From Syntrophobacteraceae bacterium (lineage in GTDB: Bacteria > Desulfobacterota > Syntrophobacteria > Syntrophobacterales > Syntrophobacteraceae), in the NCBI GenBank assembly GCA_003566995.1, contig PXBG01000130.1, positions 1 through 50,334 of the forward strand: a DNA stretch of 50,334 nucleotides, read 5' to 3'. Under the pieces are notes generated by a model. That model was not told the DNA's origin. It made no database searches and saw only the letters and a program-made list of their open reading frames with translations. Below, one piece after another: positions 6,919-14,515 of this stretch (position 1 is the first letter of the stretch; the number at the start of each line of letters is the position of its first letter). The translations under genes and the position numbers were made by a program.

Positions 6919-8304
6919 TCATGCGCACAGGTCTTCGTCTGACAGGGACTCGCGGGCGCGTATCAGTTCCAGAAGGAGGCGGTCGAGGCGGTCGAAAATG
7001 GAGCGGCTCAAACCGCCATGGTTCATTTTCTCGCCAAAGAGTTCCCGGCGCAAATCGTCCACCAGGCTGTTCACGGCACTCAGTTTGGAAATTCCACCAT
7101 TTTGCGAGGCCGTTTTTTCCTCAAGAAGCAAAAGCCTGGCCTTCTGGTGAAATAGGGACACGTCCCGGCAAAGGTCCTGAAAAAAACTGGCGCCTGAGGG
7201 ACCAGGGGCAGGGAAGCAATCCTCCCGCAGCACTCGCCGGGCCAGTGAAACGGCACTTTTCAGGGAAATGGCCAGCATTCCGTACTCCAGGCCCCGAATG
7301 CCGCGCCTCCAGCTCAGCAGCCAGGGATTTCTCCAGCGCCACAGAAGGTTTCGCTCCCCCATGGCAATGAGTTCTTCCGCCATCTCCTGAGCCTTCATGA
7401 GCAGGGGGACCGCTTCGGGACAGACGGGGACGGAAGGCACTTGGCCCCTTCCGGGTCCCGGTCTTGAAGCTTTCCCGGGGGAAAGGTGTTCACCGCTGCG
7501 AAGGTCCAGATAATTGAGAAGATTGAAACAGAGCCGGTTTCCCCATGTGTCTTCGGGGGTTTCCAGGTGGGGGTAGGAGAGAATCATCCTTCCCTTGCCG
7601 AGAGAAACTTCCACGATGGCCGTGTCCAGGAGCAGCTTTTCCGGATTCAGGTTTATGCCGTAGGTGTTTTCCATGTCTTGCCACGCCCGCGCTTTTTTCT
7701 CTCCGTGGGCAGTTTCAAAATCTTTCACACATATGTCTGCGACCATGAAGTCTTTCCCGGCAGCGCGATACGTGCCGAGGCAGGTCACCTCATCCTTTGC
7801 GGAGCCGTGAAACTGGGAAGGCCACCACACAGTCACGGGCAGCAGTCCCGGAAGGTCCGTCCAGGCGGGATGGTGGGCATTTCCCTCGATCCACACCTCA
7901 CCGCTTGCACTGGGAAGCCTTTCCTGGAGTTTCTTGCGCCTGAGGGAAGCCAGGCCCAGGGAGTGAGGGCTGGAAAGGGCCAATCCCGCGCCTCCGCAGA
8001 AGCCCAGGTAGCTGCCGCCATGACGCACAAAGTGTTCCAGGCGGTTTCTTCCCACTGGGCCCAGTTCCTCCACCTTGTGGGCAGCCCAGCCACCCGGAAC
8101 CACAATCACTCTGTGATGATCCAGCACACCCTCACGAATGTCCTGTGAAGTGACCAGGCGAAAGGGAAGCTTCAACTGCGTCAGGGTCTTGACGCACATC
8201 AATCCCCACAGGAGGGACTGGTCCCAGAAAAGAGCAATGGGGGGACCAGCCCATGGAGGTTTCGAAGACAGCCACGGATCAGCTTTTTTCTTTTTCTTCA
8301 TCAT
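6919..8304 (-). CDS. BPL_N-like (glutamine amidotransferase-fold) protein
   Basis: A 461-residue protein whose first 200 residues resemble the BPL_N domain, the class I glutamine amidotransferase fold found at the front of eukaryotic biotin-protein ligases. Visible signatures are VVPGGWAAHKVEEL and then GGSYLGFCGGAGLAL, with the nucleophile-elbow cysteine in GFCGG. No biotin ligase catalytic domain follows; the second half (from about residue 280) is helical and unfamiliar. The reading frame begins inside the preceding reductase gene: ATG 8304 overlaps its last 26 bases, with an in-frame TTG at 8310 and ATG at 8301 as alternatives. It is the last gene of a four-gene overlapping unit, so its role is probably linked to the reductase. 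Its substrate is unknown. Confidence 0.72.
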   Translation of the reverse strand: MMKKKKKADPWLSSKPPWAGPPIALFWDQSLLWGLMCVKTLTQLKLPFRLVTSQDIREGVLDHHRVIVVPGGWAAHKVEELGPVGRNRLEHFVRHGGSYLGFCGGAGLALSSPHSLGLASLRRKKLQERLPSASGEVWIEGNAHHPAWTDLPGLLPVTVWWPSQFHGSAKDEVTCLGTYRAAGKDFMVADICVKDFETAHGEKKARAWQDMENTYGINLNPEKLLLDTAIVEVSLGKGRMILSYPHLETPEDTWGNRLCFNLLNYLDLRSGEHLSPGKASRPGPGRGQVPSVPVCPEAVPLLMKAQEMAEELIAMGERNLLWRWRNPWLLSWRRGIRGLEYGMLAISLKSAVSLARRVLREDCFPAPGPSGASFFQDLCRDVSLFHQKARLLLLEEKTASQNGGISKLSAVNSLVDDLRRELFGEKMNHGGLSRSIFDRLDRLLLELIRARESLSDEDLCA

Positions 8305-10051
8305 CTTCAAACTTCACAAGTCCACACTTCTTGAGAACTGCCACGCCACCCTGCACATTGACCGCGTCGGAAATGCCCGCTGCTTCGAGCTGGCGGAGAG
8401 CCTCGTAGGAACGCACGCCCGAGTTGCAGATGACAAAAAGGCGTTTGTCGCGGGGAATCTCCTGCATTTTGTGTTTGAGGGTCTCCTGGGGAACGTTGAT
8501 CCACCTGTGGGGAAAGCGGGCCACGTAAGGGGCGGCATTGGACTCTCCCCTCACGTCCAGGCAGATGGAATCCTCCCGGCACTCCTCCAGAAAGCACTTT
8601 TCAAAGACTTCCAGATCCACGGCCCTGTTGAGGCCATCCAGAATGTTTTCCGCATTGTTGGCCGATGCATTGACAATGTCCATGGCCGACGCAAAGGGAG
8701 GGGAATAGGCCACTTCCATGTTGGAGATGTCCTCCAGGGAGGGCTTGTGAGGCAAGAGGGCCGCAATGCTGTTGATCCTTCCCAGGAGCGCATCCCCGTT
8801 GGCCCCGATTCCCTGCGCACCCAGCACTCGCCTTGTTTTCCGGTCCACGATCAGCTGGAGGTACATGAGGTCCTGGGTGGGGTAAAAATGAGCCCGGTCG
8901 GCCTGAACCACCAAGGCGTCCTGGGCGTCGAAACCCTCCTTGATTGCTGTTTGCAGAGGAATGCCCGTGGAGCCCACGGCCAGGTCGAAAATCTTGATGG
9001 AAAAACTCCCCACCACACCGTTGAAGGTTGCGAAATGGTTGGCCAGGTTGGAGCCAATGACCCGTCCCTGCCGGTTGGCCAGGGAACCCTGAGGAAAATA
9101 AACGGGTTTTCCCGTTATGAGGTGCATGACTTCGATGCAGTCTCCTCCCGCGTAAATGTGGGGGTCGGAAGTTTGCAGCCTGTGATTGACCAAAACGGCC
9201 CCTTGGGGGGAAACATTCAGTCCGGCTTTCCGAGCCAGTTCCGAATTGGGTCTCACGCCTACGGAAGTGATCACCAGATCCGCATGGATGGTGCGCTCGC
9301 CGGTGATGACCTCAATGGCATGGGCGCCCTTTCCGGGAAGAATCTTCCGGACCATTTCCCCAAGGTGAATTTGAACCCCTTTTTCTTCCATGTGCCTTTG
9401 AACCATGCGCGCCAGGTTCCTGTCCAGCATGACGGGCAGCACCTGGTCGGCGATTTCCACCACCGTGGTTTCCAGGCCCCACAGGTCCGTGAGCGCCTCG
9501 GCCATCTCGCACCCGATTGCTCCTGCACCGATGATGACCGCCTTGTCCACTTCCCCTTTGGAGATGCGTTCCTTGACGGCCAGGGCCGAATGCAGGTTGG
9601 TCACATCCAAAACCTGGGGAAGGTCCGCTCCCTCTATGGGAAGGCGGTTGGGCGTGCTTCCCGTGGCCAGGACCAGGAGGTCGTAGGGGATGCTGTCTTC
9701 AACCCCCGTGTCGAGGTTCACCGTGCTGACGGTTTTGTTTTCCCTGTCGATGTGAAGGGCCCGGGTGCGCACCAGCACACGGACATCCTTGGTGTCCTCA
9801 AAAAACTGTGGCGTGCGCTCCATGTGGAAGCTGGTGCTCATCAGTTCGCGAATGTCGCTCACATCGCCCGAAATGAAGTAGGGAATGCCACACCCTCCAT
9901 AGGAAATGAATTCGTCCTGGTCGATCATGGTCACTTCCGCCCGGGGCATGAGGCGCTTGACACGGCATGCCACTTTGGGTCCAAGTGCCACTGCACCGAC
10001 GATCACAATGCGCTTTTTTTCCATTTCAATCTTGTCCTCGAATCCAGTCAT
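8279..10051 (-). CDS. CoA-disulfide/persulfide reductase fused to rhodanese
   Basis: A 590-residue FAD- and pyridine-nucleotide-dependent oxidoreductase with a C-terminal rhodanese domain, the layout of CoADR-Rhd/Npsr enzymes that reduce CoA persulfide, polysulfide or CoA disulfide. The single active-site cysteine is in SYGGCGIPYF (Cys54). The FAD-binding N-terminus (RIVIVG), the NAD-binding segment (KAVIIGAGAIGCEMAEAL) and the second FAD motif (IYAGGDC) are all present. The rhodanese loop FVICNSGVRS has its catalytic Cys at about 542. The start overlaps the preceding stop as ATGA (10048-10051); an internal ATG at 10024 has a better-spaced GAGG. In a sulfate reducer the likely role is cytoplasmic sulfane-sulfur metabolism. 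Confidence 0.92.
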   Translation of the reverse strand: MTGFEDKIEMEKKRIVIVGAVALGPKVACRVKRLMPRAEVTMIDQDEFISYGGCGIPYFISGDVSDIRELMSTSFHMERTPQFFEDTKDVRVLVRTRALHIDRENKTVSTVNLDTGVEDSIPYDLLVLATGSTPNRLPIEGADLPQVLDVTNLHSALAVKERISKGEVDKAVIIGAGAIGCEMAEALTDLWGLETTVVEIADQVLPVMLDRNLARMVQRHMEEKGVQIHLGEMVRKILPGKGAHAIEVITGERTIHADLVITSVGVRPNSELARKAGLNVSPQGAVLVNHRLQTSDPHIYAGGDCIEVMHLITGKPVYFPQGSLANRQGRVIGSNLANHFATFNGVVGSFSIKIFDLAVGSTGIPLQTAIKEGFDAQDALVVQADRAHFYPTQDLMYLQLIVDRKTRRVLGAQGIGANGDALLGRINSIAALLPHKPSLEDISNMEVAYSPPFASAMDIVNASANNAENILDGLNRAVDLEVFEKCFLEECREDSICLDVRGESNAAPYVARFPHRWINVPQETLKHKMQEIPRDKRLFVICNSGVRSYEALRQLEAAGISDAVNVQGGVAVLKKCGLVKFEDDEEKEKS

Positions 10052-10293
10052 TGGTTGCCGAAACCGCGAGTGTCACCACAGTCGGGGCACGTCCACACAA
10101 TGCCGTTGCAGGTCATGCCCCATAAATTTTCTTCCATGCAGCGGGAACAAATCATGAAACCGCAGGGGCAGGTCCAGCAGAAAAGCTGTTCTTCTCCACA
10201 GGTGGTGCACACATATTGATGGGGCCTTCGCCATCGGCCTTTACGCGCAGAAACAGGTTTAGAATCATTTTTTTGCGTCATGGCTGAACTCAC
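10048..10293 (-). CDS. small cysteine-rich zinc-ribbon protein
   Basis: An 81-residue protein with an unusual density of cysteines: CTTC, CWTCPC, CSRC, C and CPDC, enough for two or more zinc or metal sites in a ribbon or RING-like arrangement. No named family is recognised. The GTG at 10293 overlaps the stop of the upstream DUF3783 gene as GTGA, and the stop overlaps the reductase start as ATGA, so the three genes are probably translationally coupled. An in-frame ATG at 10281 is the alternative start. It may act as a metal-binding partner of the reductase, which is inference from position only. Confidence 0.7.
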   Translation of the reverse strand: MSSAMTQKNDSKPVSARKGRWRRPHQYVCTTCGEEQLFCWTCPCGFMICSRCMEENLWGMTCNGIVWTCPDCGDTRGFGNQ

Positions 10294-10709
10294 GGGAAAT
10301 GACCTGGCTGATCACTGCCTCCAGCGTTTCGTTCAATGGACTCCCTTTCCTCGATCAGGTGCTCGAGAAGTTGATGAAGGGGCCACTCCATGGAGTGCTC
10401 CGTGACCACCGCATAAATGCACGGGGGCATTTTCTGCTGTTTGAAAAAGTTGATCAAAAACATGACCCCCTGCTGGGGGATGTTGTAAAACAGGAGGGCT
10501 TTTTCCATGGAATCATAATCTTTTTGGCCCCTTTTACCATCGTGGATGATCTCCCGCAGGGAGACCATGGCTTGATCCTTTTGAATGGCCACGGCCGGTG
10601 GCGCACCGATTCCCGTCAGGAGCCCGTTCAAGGCCCTCTGTTCCTCTTCCGTGTAGGCCCACATGAGGAGTCTGGGTTGTCCGTCCATGAGGTCTTCCAG
10701 TCCTTTCAC
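10290..10709 (-). CDS. DUF3783-domain protein
   Basis: A 139-residue protein whose C-terminal half matches the DUF3783 pattern as I remember it: PCIYAVVTEHSMEWPLHQLLEHLIEERE. The N-terminal half has an LLMWAYTEEEQRALNGLLTGIG segment typical of the same proteins. The function is unknown; the family is common in anaerobes, including sulfate reducers and methanogens. It opens the four-gene unit that continues with the zinc ribbon, the CoA-disulfide reductase and the BPL_N-like protein. Confidence 0.72.
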   Translation of the reverse strand: MKGLEDLMDGQPRLLMWAYTEEEQRALNGLLTGIGAPPAVAIQKDQAMVSLREIIHDGKRGQKDYDSMEKALLFYNIPQQGVMFLINFFKQQKMPPCIYAVVTEHSMEWPLHQLLEHLIEERESIERNAGGSDQPGHFP

Positions 10710-10988
10710 CCTTCCGGGTCATGCATGGGGAATGTCTTGTTTCGTCACCGCAGGCATAAACATTACGAAGATGTTGGAAAAAAAGAAAGGGCAATGAGAA
10801 AAAATTGGATTCTGCTGCCATGAGAGCCGGTTTCACCAATGCCCGTGCTTTCGGCCCGCATTCACACCGTGGGGTGGGGGGGCCAAAAATTAAAAAACTT
10901 GACGTTGATGCTTTTATTGTTACCTTTAAGCTTCTTCATGCAAAGGGATCTTTCAAAAATGCAAAGGCGAAGGTTCAGCTTCTTGTCA

Positions 10989-11010
10989 GATGCATGAACC
11001 TTCATGCATC
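10989..11010. promoter_or_regulatory. perfect 22-bp palindrome upstream of the selenoprotein gene
   Basis: Arm GATGCATGAA (10989-10998) and arm TTCATGCATC (11001-11010) flank CC. Nothing in the window resembles it, it is too short-looped for a terminator and lacks a T-run. An operator for an unidentified dimeric regulator is the simplest reading. The rest of the 452-base gap (10710-11161) holds the two further inverted repeats listed next and a weak promoter candidate with TTGACG at 10899-10904. Confidence 0.5.
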
Positions 11011-11012
11011 CT

Positions 11013-11026
11013 CTGTCACTTGACAG
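11013..11026. promoter_or_regulatory. 14-bp palindrome CTGTCA-CT-TGACAG
   Basis: A perfect inverted repeat only two bases after the preceding 22-bp palindrome. It contains a TTGACA that could be a -35 box (11020-11025), although no good -10 box follows at 16-18 bases. Its closeness to the other palindrome suggests a compound operator. Confidence 0.4.
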
Positions 11027-11115
11027 GAAAAATGAAGAAGGAAAAGCCGGAGATGGGTCAAAACGGGAATCTCTGGGCTGCTCGTCTTCGTTATCAGGTT
11101 TGTGGCTAATGCAGT

Positions 11116-11133
11116 GTGACTGAAAAAAGTCAC
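11116..11133. promoter_or_regulatory. inverted repeat GTGACT-N6-AGTCAC just before the selenoprotein
   Basis: GTGACT (11116-11121) and AGTCAC (11128-11133) flank GAAAAA, 28 bases before the start codon. As RNA it forms a small hairpin ahead of the ribosome binding site AAGGAG (11150-11155); as DNA it is another possible operator. The spacing between the GTGA and TCAC cores is 10, not the 6 of CRP-type sites. Confidence 0.4.
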
Positions 11134-11161
11134 GCAAGAGTTGAAATGAAAGGAGAACCGA

Positions 11162-11488
11162 ATGATTCAAATCACCGAGAAAGCCGAAACGGTCCTCAAG
11201 GACTATTTCAAGGACAAGGAGATCACGCCGATCCGTGTTTTTCTCCAGACGGGCGGTTGAGCCGGGCCATCTCTGGCAATGGTTCTGGATGAACCAAAAG
11301 AGACGGACGACGTTTTCAACATCAATGGATTCACCCTTGTCATTGACAAGAATCTGCACGGTCAGACCAGGGACATCACCGTCGACTTCGTGAGCTACGG
11401 GATGGGTTCCGGGTTCAAGCTGACCTCCGAAGTCCCCGTCGCTGGGGCAGGGGGTGGATGCAGTTCCGCGGGATCGTGCAAATGCTGA
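11162..11488 (+). CDS. HesB/IscA-like selenoprotein (Sec at UGA 11258)
   Basis: A 108-residue protein read through an in-frame UGA at codon 33 (11258-11260). Before the UGA it reads MIQITEKAETVLKDYF to RVFLQTGG, and after it AGPSLAMVLDEPKETDDVFNING, then a terminal GGGCSSAGSCKC. This is the IscA/HesB A-type carrier fold, with selenocysteine replacing the first conserved Cys of the GGCSG motif. HesB-like selenoproteins are a known family in deltaproteobacteria. AAGGAG lies 6 bases before ATG 11162. Without recoding, the gene looks like a 32-codon stub plus a 69-codon remnant. It has its own terminator. The role is unknown beyond probable iron-sulfur or thiol redox chemistry. The Sec machinery (selA, selB, selC, selD) must lie elsewhere. 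Confidence 0.88.
11258..11296 (+). promoter_or_regulatory. UGA codon and candidate bacterial SECIS element
   Basis: After the UGA (11258-11260), TGGTTC (11280-11285) pairs with GAACCA (11291-11296) around loop TGGAT. The loop begins 25 bases after the UGA and contains GG, features shared with known bacterial SECIS hairpins recognised by SelB. A competing stem, GGGCCAT (11264-11270) with ATGGTTC (11279-11285), has its loop closer to the UGA than usual. Confidence 0.6.
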
Positions 11489-11515
11489 GCTGACCCATGG
11501 CAGTGAGATATGAAG

Positions 11516-11548
11516 GCGGAGATTTACAGGAATCTCCGCTTTTTTTTT
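11516..11548 (+). terminator. intrinsic terminator after the selenoprotein
   Basis: GCGGAGATT (11516-11524) pairs with AATCTCCGC (11531-11539) around a 6-base loop, followed by nine T residues. The placement 28 bases after the TGA at 11486-11488 supports that TGA, not the one at 11258, as the true end of the gene. Confidence 0.92.
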
Positions 11549-11571
11549 GGTGCGCTGGCGCAGAACTCCGT

Positions 11572-12744
11572 TCACTGCACCTGTTCACTCTTCGTCCGCT
11601 GTATGGTTGTGACAAGGTCTTTGAGGTGCTCACGAAGGCACATTCTGAGAAAGGGAATTTCTTCCTGCTCCACCACCCCCTGCTCCAGGGCCATTTCCCC
11701 CACGGCCATCCATTCATCCGGGTCAAAGCTGCCAAGCACTTCCAATACATTGCGGGAAGAGGGCAGAGATGGGTCTCTGCAAACCTTTTCCGTCCATGCC
11801 ATGAGAAAACCGTCCAGAACTCCCTGAAGGCAGGCGGCGTCTGCCCAGGCCAGGTCTCCCGTGCCGTCCAGGCGGTCCAGCCGCATGCGCAGTGAGAGGT
11901 TGAGGAAAAAACACAGAATTGCTGCCCATTTGTTTCCTGATGCGGCGGCATCGGGAGTGAGGCATCGATAGTCGCGGGCCGTGATGAGCTTCACGCTCAG
12001 GCCCCCCCTTTCCCGTTTGATGATGAAATCCCCAGCGGCATGGTGCCAGGGATAGATTTGCCTGAAGTCGTCCGTGTCGAGACCGGCGGTCAGAATGGCC
12101 GATGCGAGCCGGTAGAGGTCCACGGTTTCTTCAGCGTCAAGCCAGCGATCATTTCCGGAGGACTCCCACACCTTGATGCGGGCCCGAGCCCCGGATTTTT
12201 CCAGGGACAAATGAAATTCGTGGTGATCCTCAAACCATTCTGTCATCATGATGGCCATGGAATGAAGGGCATTCCTTCGGGCATCGTGGTAAAAAGCCTC
12301 CCCCTGGAAATAGGCTCGGGTTATGTGGGGGTGGTGGAACTTGAGATGGAGCTCGTTCAGGACCGCGAAATCCGACAGGAGAAAAGCCTTTTGTTCGCGG
12401 GAGAGGGCAATGTTCAGGGCGAAAGAAGCCGTTTGCTCTCCCGCCCGCACGTTCAGGTGGATCACGTGGTACAATGCCCCGTGTTTTTCGCTGATGATCT
12501 CCAGGTGGTCCACTGCGGGAGGGGGTTCGGGAAGGGCGAAGTGGTTCTGAAGGGCCTGGAGAACGAGGCGGTATCCATCCTGAGCCAGATACTGGTGAAT
12601 GCTTTGCAGGTAGGGCCCGTACCGGAGGGGCCGAAGGTCCCCGTGGGCGTCCTGGGGGAGAAAGACCCCGGCGTTGTTGTCACTGAGGGGAATGATGCCA
12701 TGGGGTGATGCTATGAGCAGGTGAACGGCGGGAGGGGGCGTCAT
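11572..12744 (-). CDS. conserved protein of unknown function
   Basis: A 390-residue soluble protein without a family I can name. It contains a mixed segment (VDHLEIISEKHGALYHVIHLNV), the motif HPHITRAYFQGEAFY, and MTEWFEDHHEFHLS, followed by helices. The pattern faintly recalls the hinge of kinase-like folds, but the invariant catalytic residues are not visible, so I make no functional claim. I prefer ATG 12744, which follows AAAAGGA at about 9 bases; the frame is open to an ATG at 12867, which would add 41 residues. It is transcribed away from the siroheme decarboxylase gene and converges with the selenoprotein terminator. Confidence 0.65.
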   Translation of the reverse strand: MTPPPAVHLLIASPHGIIPLSDNNAGVFLPQDAHGDLRPLRYGPYLQSIHQYLAQDGYRLVLQALQNHFALPEPPPAVDHLEIISEKHGALYHVIHLNVRAGEQTASFALNIALSREQKAFLLSDFAVLNELHLKFHHPHITRAYFQGEAFYHDARRNALHSMAIMMTEWFEDHHEFHLSLEKSGARARIKVWESSGNDRWLDAEETVDLYRLASAILTAGLDTDDFRQIYPWHHAAGDFIIKRERGGLSVKLITARDYRCLTPDAAASGNKWAAILCFFLNLSLRMRLDRLDGTGDLAWADAACLQGVLDGFLMAWTEKVCRDPSLPSSRNVLEVLGSFDPDEWMAVGEMALEQGVVEQEEIPFLRMCLREHLKDLVTTIQRTKSEQVQ

Positions 12745-12921
12745 GAGCAGGAGTCCTTTTCTGCTGAAGGGTGGATCGCGGGTGAAAAATGCATGAAACG
12801 GTGTCTGGAAAGGGAAAGGAAGTGCTTCGGTGCCACTTTTTTTTAAAACATAAAGCGAGGTCAGCATACCACAAAAGTCACAAGGGGGCCACAGGAAGAT
12901 CCTCCCGGGCGCTGGCCGAAC

Positions 12922-12950
12922 TTGTCATGTGAAGGCGGTGAGTATATAGT
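12922..12950 (+). promoter_or_regulatory. promoter for the siroheme decarboxylase gene
   Basis: TTGTCA (12922-12927), a 17-base spacer and TATAGT (12945-12950): five of six matches in each hexamer. The expected transcript start is near 12957. It precedes ATGGGTG (12964-12970) and CACCCAT (12978-12984), an inverted repeat that could be an operator just downstream of the start site. Confidence 0.72.
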
Positions 12951-12963
12951 GGTTCCCCTTGGA

Positions 12964-12984
12964 ATGGGTGCTGGTTTCACCCAT
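12964..12984. promoter_or_regulatory. inverted repeat ATGGGTG-N7-CACCCAT
   Basis: A perfect 7-base inverted repeat located where it would overlap the beginning of the transcript from the promoter at 12922-12950. It may be a repressor site or a leader hairpin. No known regulator motif is matched. Confidence 0.4.
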
Positions 12985-13044
12985 GGCTGTACCAACGAAA
13001 GGTGAACAGGGCTTGGCAACTCAATCATTGCAGGAGTGATCGGA

Positions 13045-14064
13045 TTGGACAATTTGGACCGGATGCTGCTGGATCGCATTCAGCGATCCTTCCCCCTGGT
13101 GGCGAGGCCTTATCATGAGCTGGCCAGCGGCCTGGAAACGAATGGGGAAGAGGTCATGGGGCGCATCCGTGCACTCAAGGAGCGAAGTCTCGTCAGGCAA
13201 ATCAGTGCCATATTCAACACGGGTGCCCTGGGGTACCGGAGCAGTCTGGTGGCCATGGCAGTGGAAGAACCCCATCTGGAAAAGGCCGCTGCCGCGGTGA
13301 ATGCTTACCCGGGGGTGAGCCACAATTATCTTCGTCCCGGGCACTTCAACATGTGGTTCACCCTTGCCGTTCCTCCCATGGAGTCCCTGGACAAGGTGGT
13401 CAGTCGTTTGGCCAGGGAAGCGGGAGGATGGAAGACCATTGTTTTACCGGCGCTGAAAAAATACAAGTTGGCCGTCGTGCTCGATGTCCTGGAAGAGGGG
13501 GATCTTGAGGCTGCCGGGGACCGGTCTTCCTTCTCCGCCAGGGAAGAGGTGAGTGTCTTTGAGCCCACGGCGGCCAATATTGAAGTGGTGCGCTGCATTC
13601 AGGAGAACTTGCCCCTCGTGGAAAGGCCTTTTCATGAGTGGGCCCGCAATCTGGGAATGGCGGGAGATGAATTGCTCCACATCATCGGCAGTTGGCTTCA
13701 GCAGGGAATCATGCGCAGGTTTGCGGCGGTGCTCAATCATCGCCAGGTGGGATTCAAGGCCAATGGAATGGTCGTGTGGAAATGTCCGGAAGATCACGTG
13801 GATTCCCTGGGCGCTGTTTTGGCTTCCCACGCGGAAGTGAGTCACTGTTACCACCGGCCTGCTCATCCCGGCTGGCCGTTCAATCTCTACGCCATGGTCC
13901 ATGGCCGGAATGTGGAAGAGTGTGAGCGCGTGGCGGGCAAGCTGGGAAAAGCCATTGGACTGCACGATTACCGCATTCTTTTCAGCACACGGGAATTCAA
14001 GAAAATACGATTGAAGTTATTTTGGGAAGACTCCCCATCCGGGGGGCGCGTTCTCACCTTTTGA
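13045..14064 (+). CDS. ahbAB: siroheme decarboxylase, fused AhbA-AhbB
   Basis: A 339-residue tandem fusion of two Lrp/AsnC-like siroheme decarboxylase subunits. The first half spans about residues 1-155 (LDRMLLDRIQRSFPLVARPYHELA to VSHNYLRPGHFNMWFT) and the second about 175-330 (VVRCIQENLPLVERPFHEWARNLG to VSHCYHRPAHPGWPFNLYAMVHG). AhbA and AhbB decarboxylate siroheme to 12,18-didecarboxysiroheme on the alternative heme pathway of sulfate reducers; the His-rich VSH.Y.RP segments match the substrate-site regions of that family. TTG 13045 sits 8 bases after AGGAG; GTG 13036 is in frame but abuts it. Two separate genes are usual in Desulfovibrio; here they are one. Confidence 0.85.
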   Translation: MDNLDRMLLDRIQRSFPLVARPYHELASGLETNGEEVMGRIRALKERSLVRQISAIFNTGALGYRSSLVAMAVEEPHLEKAAAAVNAYPGVSHNYLRPGHFNMWFTLAVPPMESLDKVVSRLAREAGGWKTIVLPALKKYKLAVVLDVLEEGDLEAAGDRSSFSAREEVSVFEPTAANIEVVRCIQENLPLVERPFHEWARNLGMAGDELLHIIGSWLQQGIMRRFAAVLNHRQVGFKANGMVVWKCPEDHVDSLGAVLASHAEVSHCYHRPAHPGWPFNLYAMVHGRNVEECERVAGKLGKAIGLHDYRILFSTREFKKIRLKLFWEDSPSGGRVLTF

Positions 14065-14093
14065 ACAGATGATCAGGCGGCAGGGGGGTGAAC

Positions 14094-14426
14094 ATGACCC
14101 GGGACGATCAGTATGAGACCAGTAAGAAAGCGATTTTTGACAGCATGTCCAAGAAAGCTCAGGAAAGGATTCTGAGGGTTGGGTATGAAAACTGGGACCC
14201 TTTTCCCGAGCCCAAAGACCCCCGGGACCGCATATTCGGTTCAGCTGCGCTGCGATCTCACGCCCTGGTGGATCGGTTTTTCAAGGAGCAGCTGCGGGAA
14301 ATGGAATCGGTGGCCATTCGCAAGGAGCTTTTTGAACTGTGCAGGGGGCTTCTGTCCGATGATGCCAGAGCCAAAGCTGTTTACGATTTTTGTCAATGGT
14401 TTGAAAAACAGGACAAAATTGATTGA
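14094..14426 (+). CDS. small conserved protein of unknown function
   Basis: A 110-residue charged, helical protein. It begins MTRDDQYETSKKAIFDSMSKKAQERILRVGYENWDPF and ends with FCQWFEKQDKID. No cysteine cluster, signal peptide or membrane segment is present. It follows ahbAB by 29 bases and is probably co-transcribed with it, ending at the shared terminator. ATG 14094 is placed well behind GGGGGG; a GTG at 14088 is in frame but overlaps that element. I do not recognise the family. Confidence 0.7.
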   Translation: MTRDDQYETSKKAIFDSMSKKAQERILRVGYENWDPFPEPKDPRDRIFGSAALRSHALVDRFFKEQLREMESVAIRKELFELCRGLLSDDARAKAVYDFCQWFEKQDKID

Positions 14427-14446
14427 TCTGAAGGTCTGACGGGGCA

Positions 14447-14488
14447 AAAAAAGGCGAACCGGAAAAACTTTTTTCCCGTTCGCCTTTC
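14447..14488. terminator. bidirectional terminator
   Basis: AGGCGAAC (14452-14459) pairs with GTTCGCCT (14478-14485), continued inward by GG/CC after one mismatch. An A tract precedes the stem and a short T tract follows it, so it can end the plus-strand ahbAB transcript and the minus-strand FKBP transcript. Confidence 0.75.
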
Positions 14489-14515
14489 CCCATCATGATG
14501 TGGGCGGTTTTCCAA

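Noticed and set aside
8138-10219. Plus-strand open frame of 693 codons
   Set aside because: Opposite strand of the CoA-disulfide reductase gene; the GC-rich third positions of that gene remove stops from the complement. The translated sequence has no known motif.
11279-11488. A 69-codon gene or pseudogene fragment downstream of a stop
   Set aside because: It is the second part of the selenoprotein frame after UGA 11258, with no ribosome binding site of its own.
10862-11575. Minus-strand open frame of 237 codons
   Set aside because: It is antisense to the selenoprotein gene and exists because that strand lacks stops there; the plus-strand gene has homology, a ribosome binding site and a terminator.
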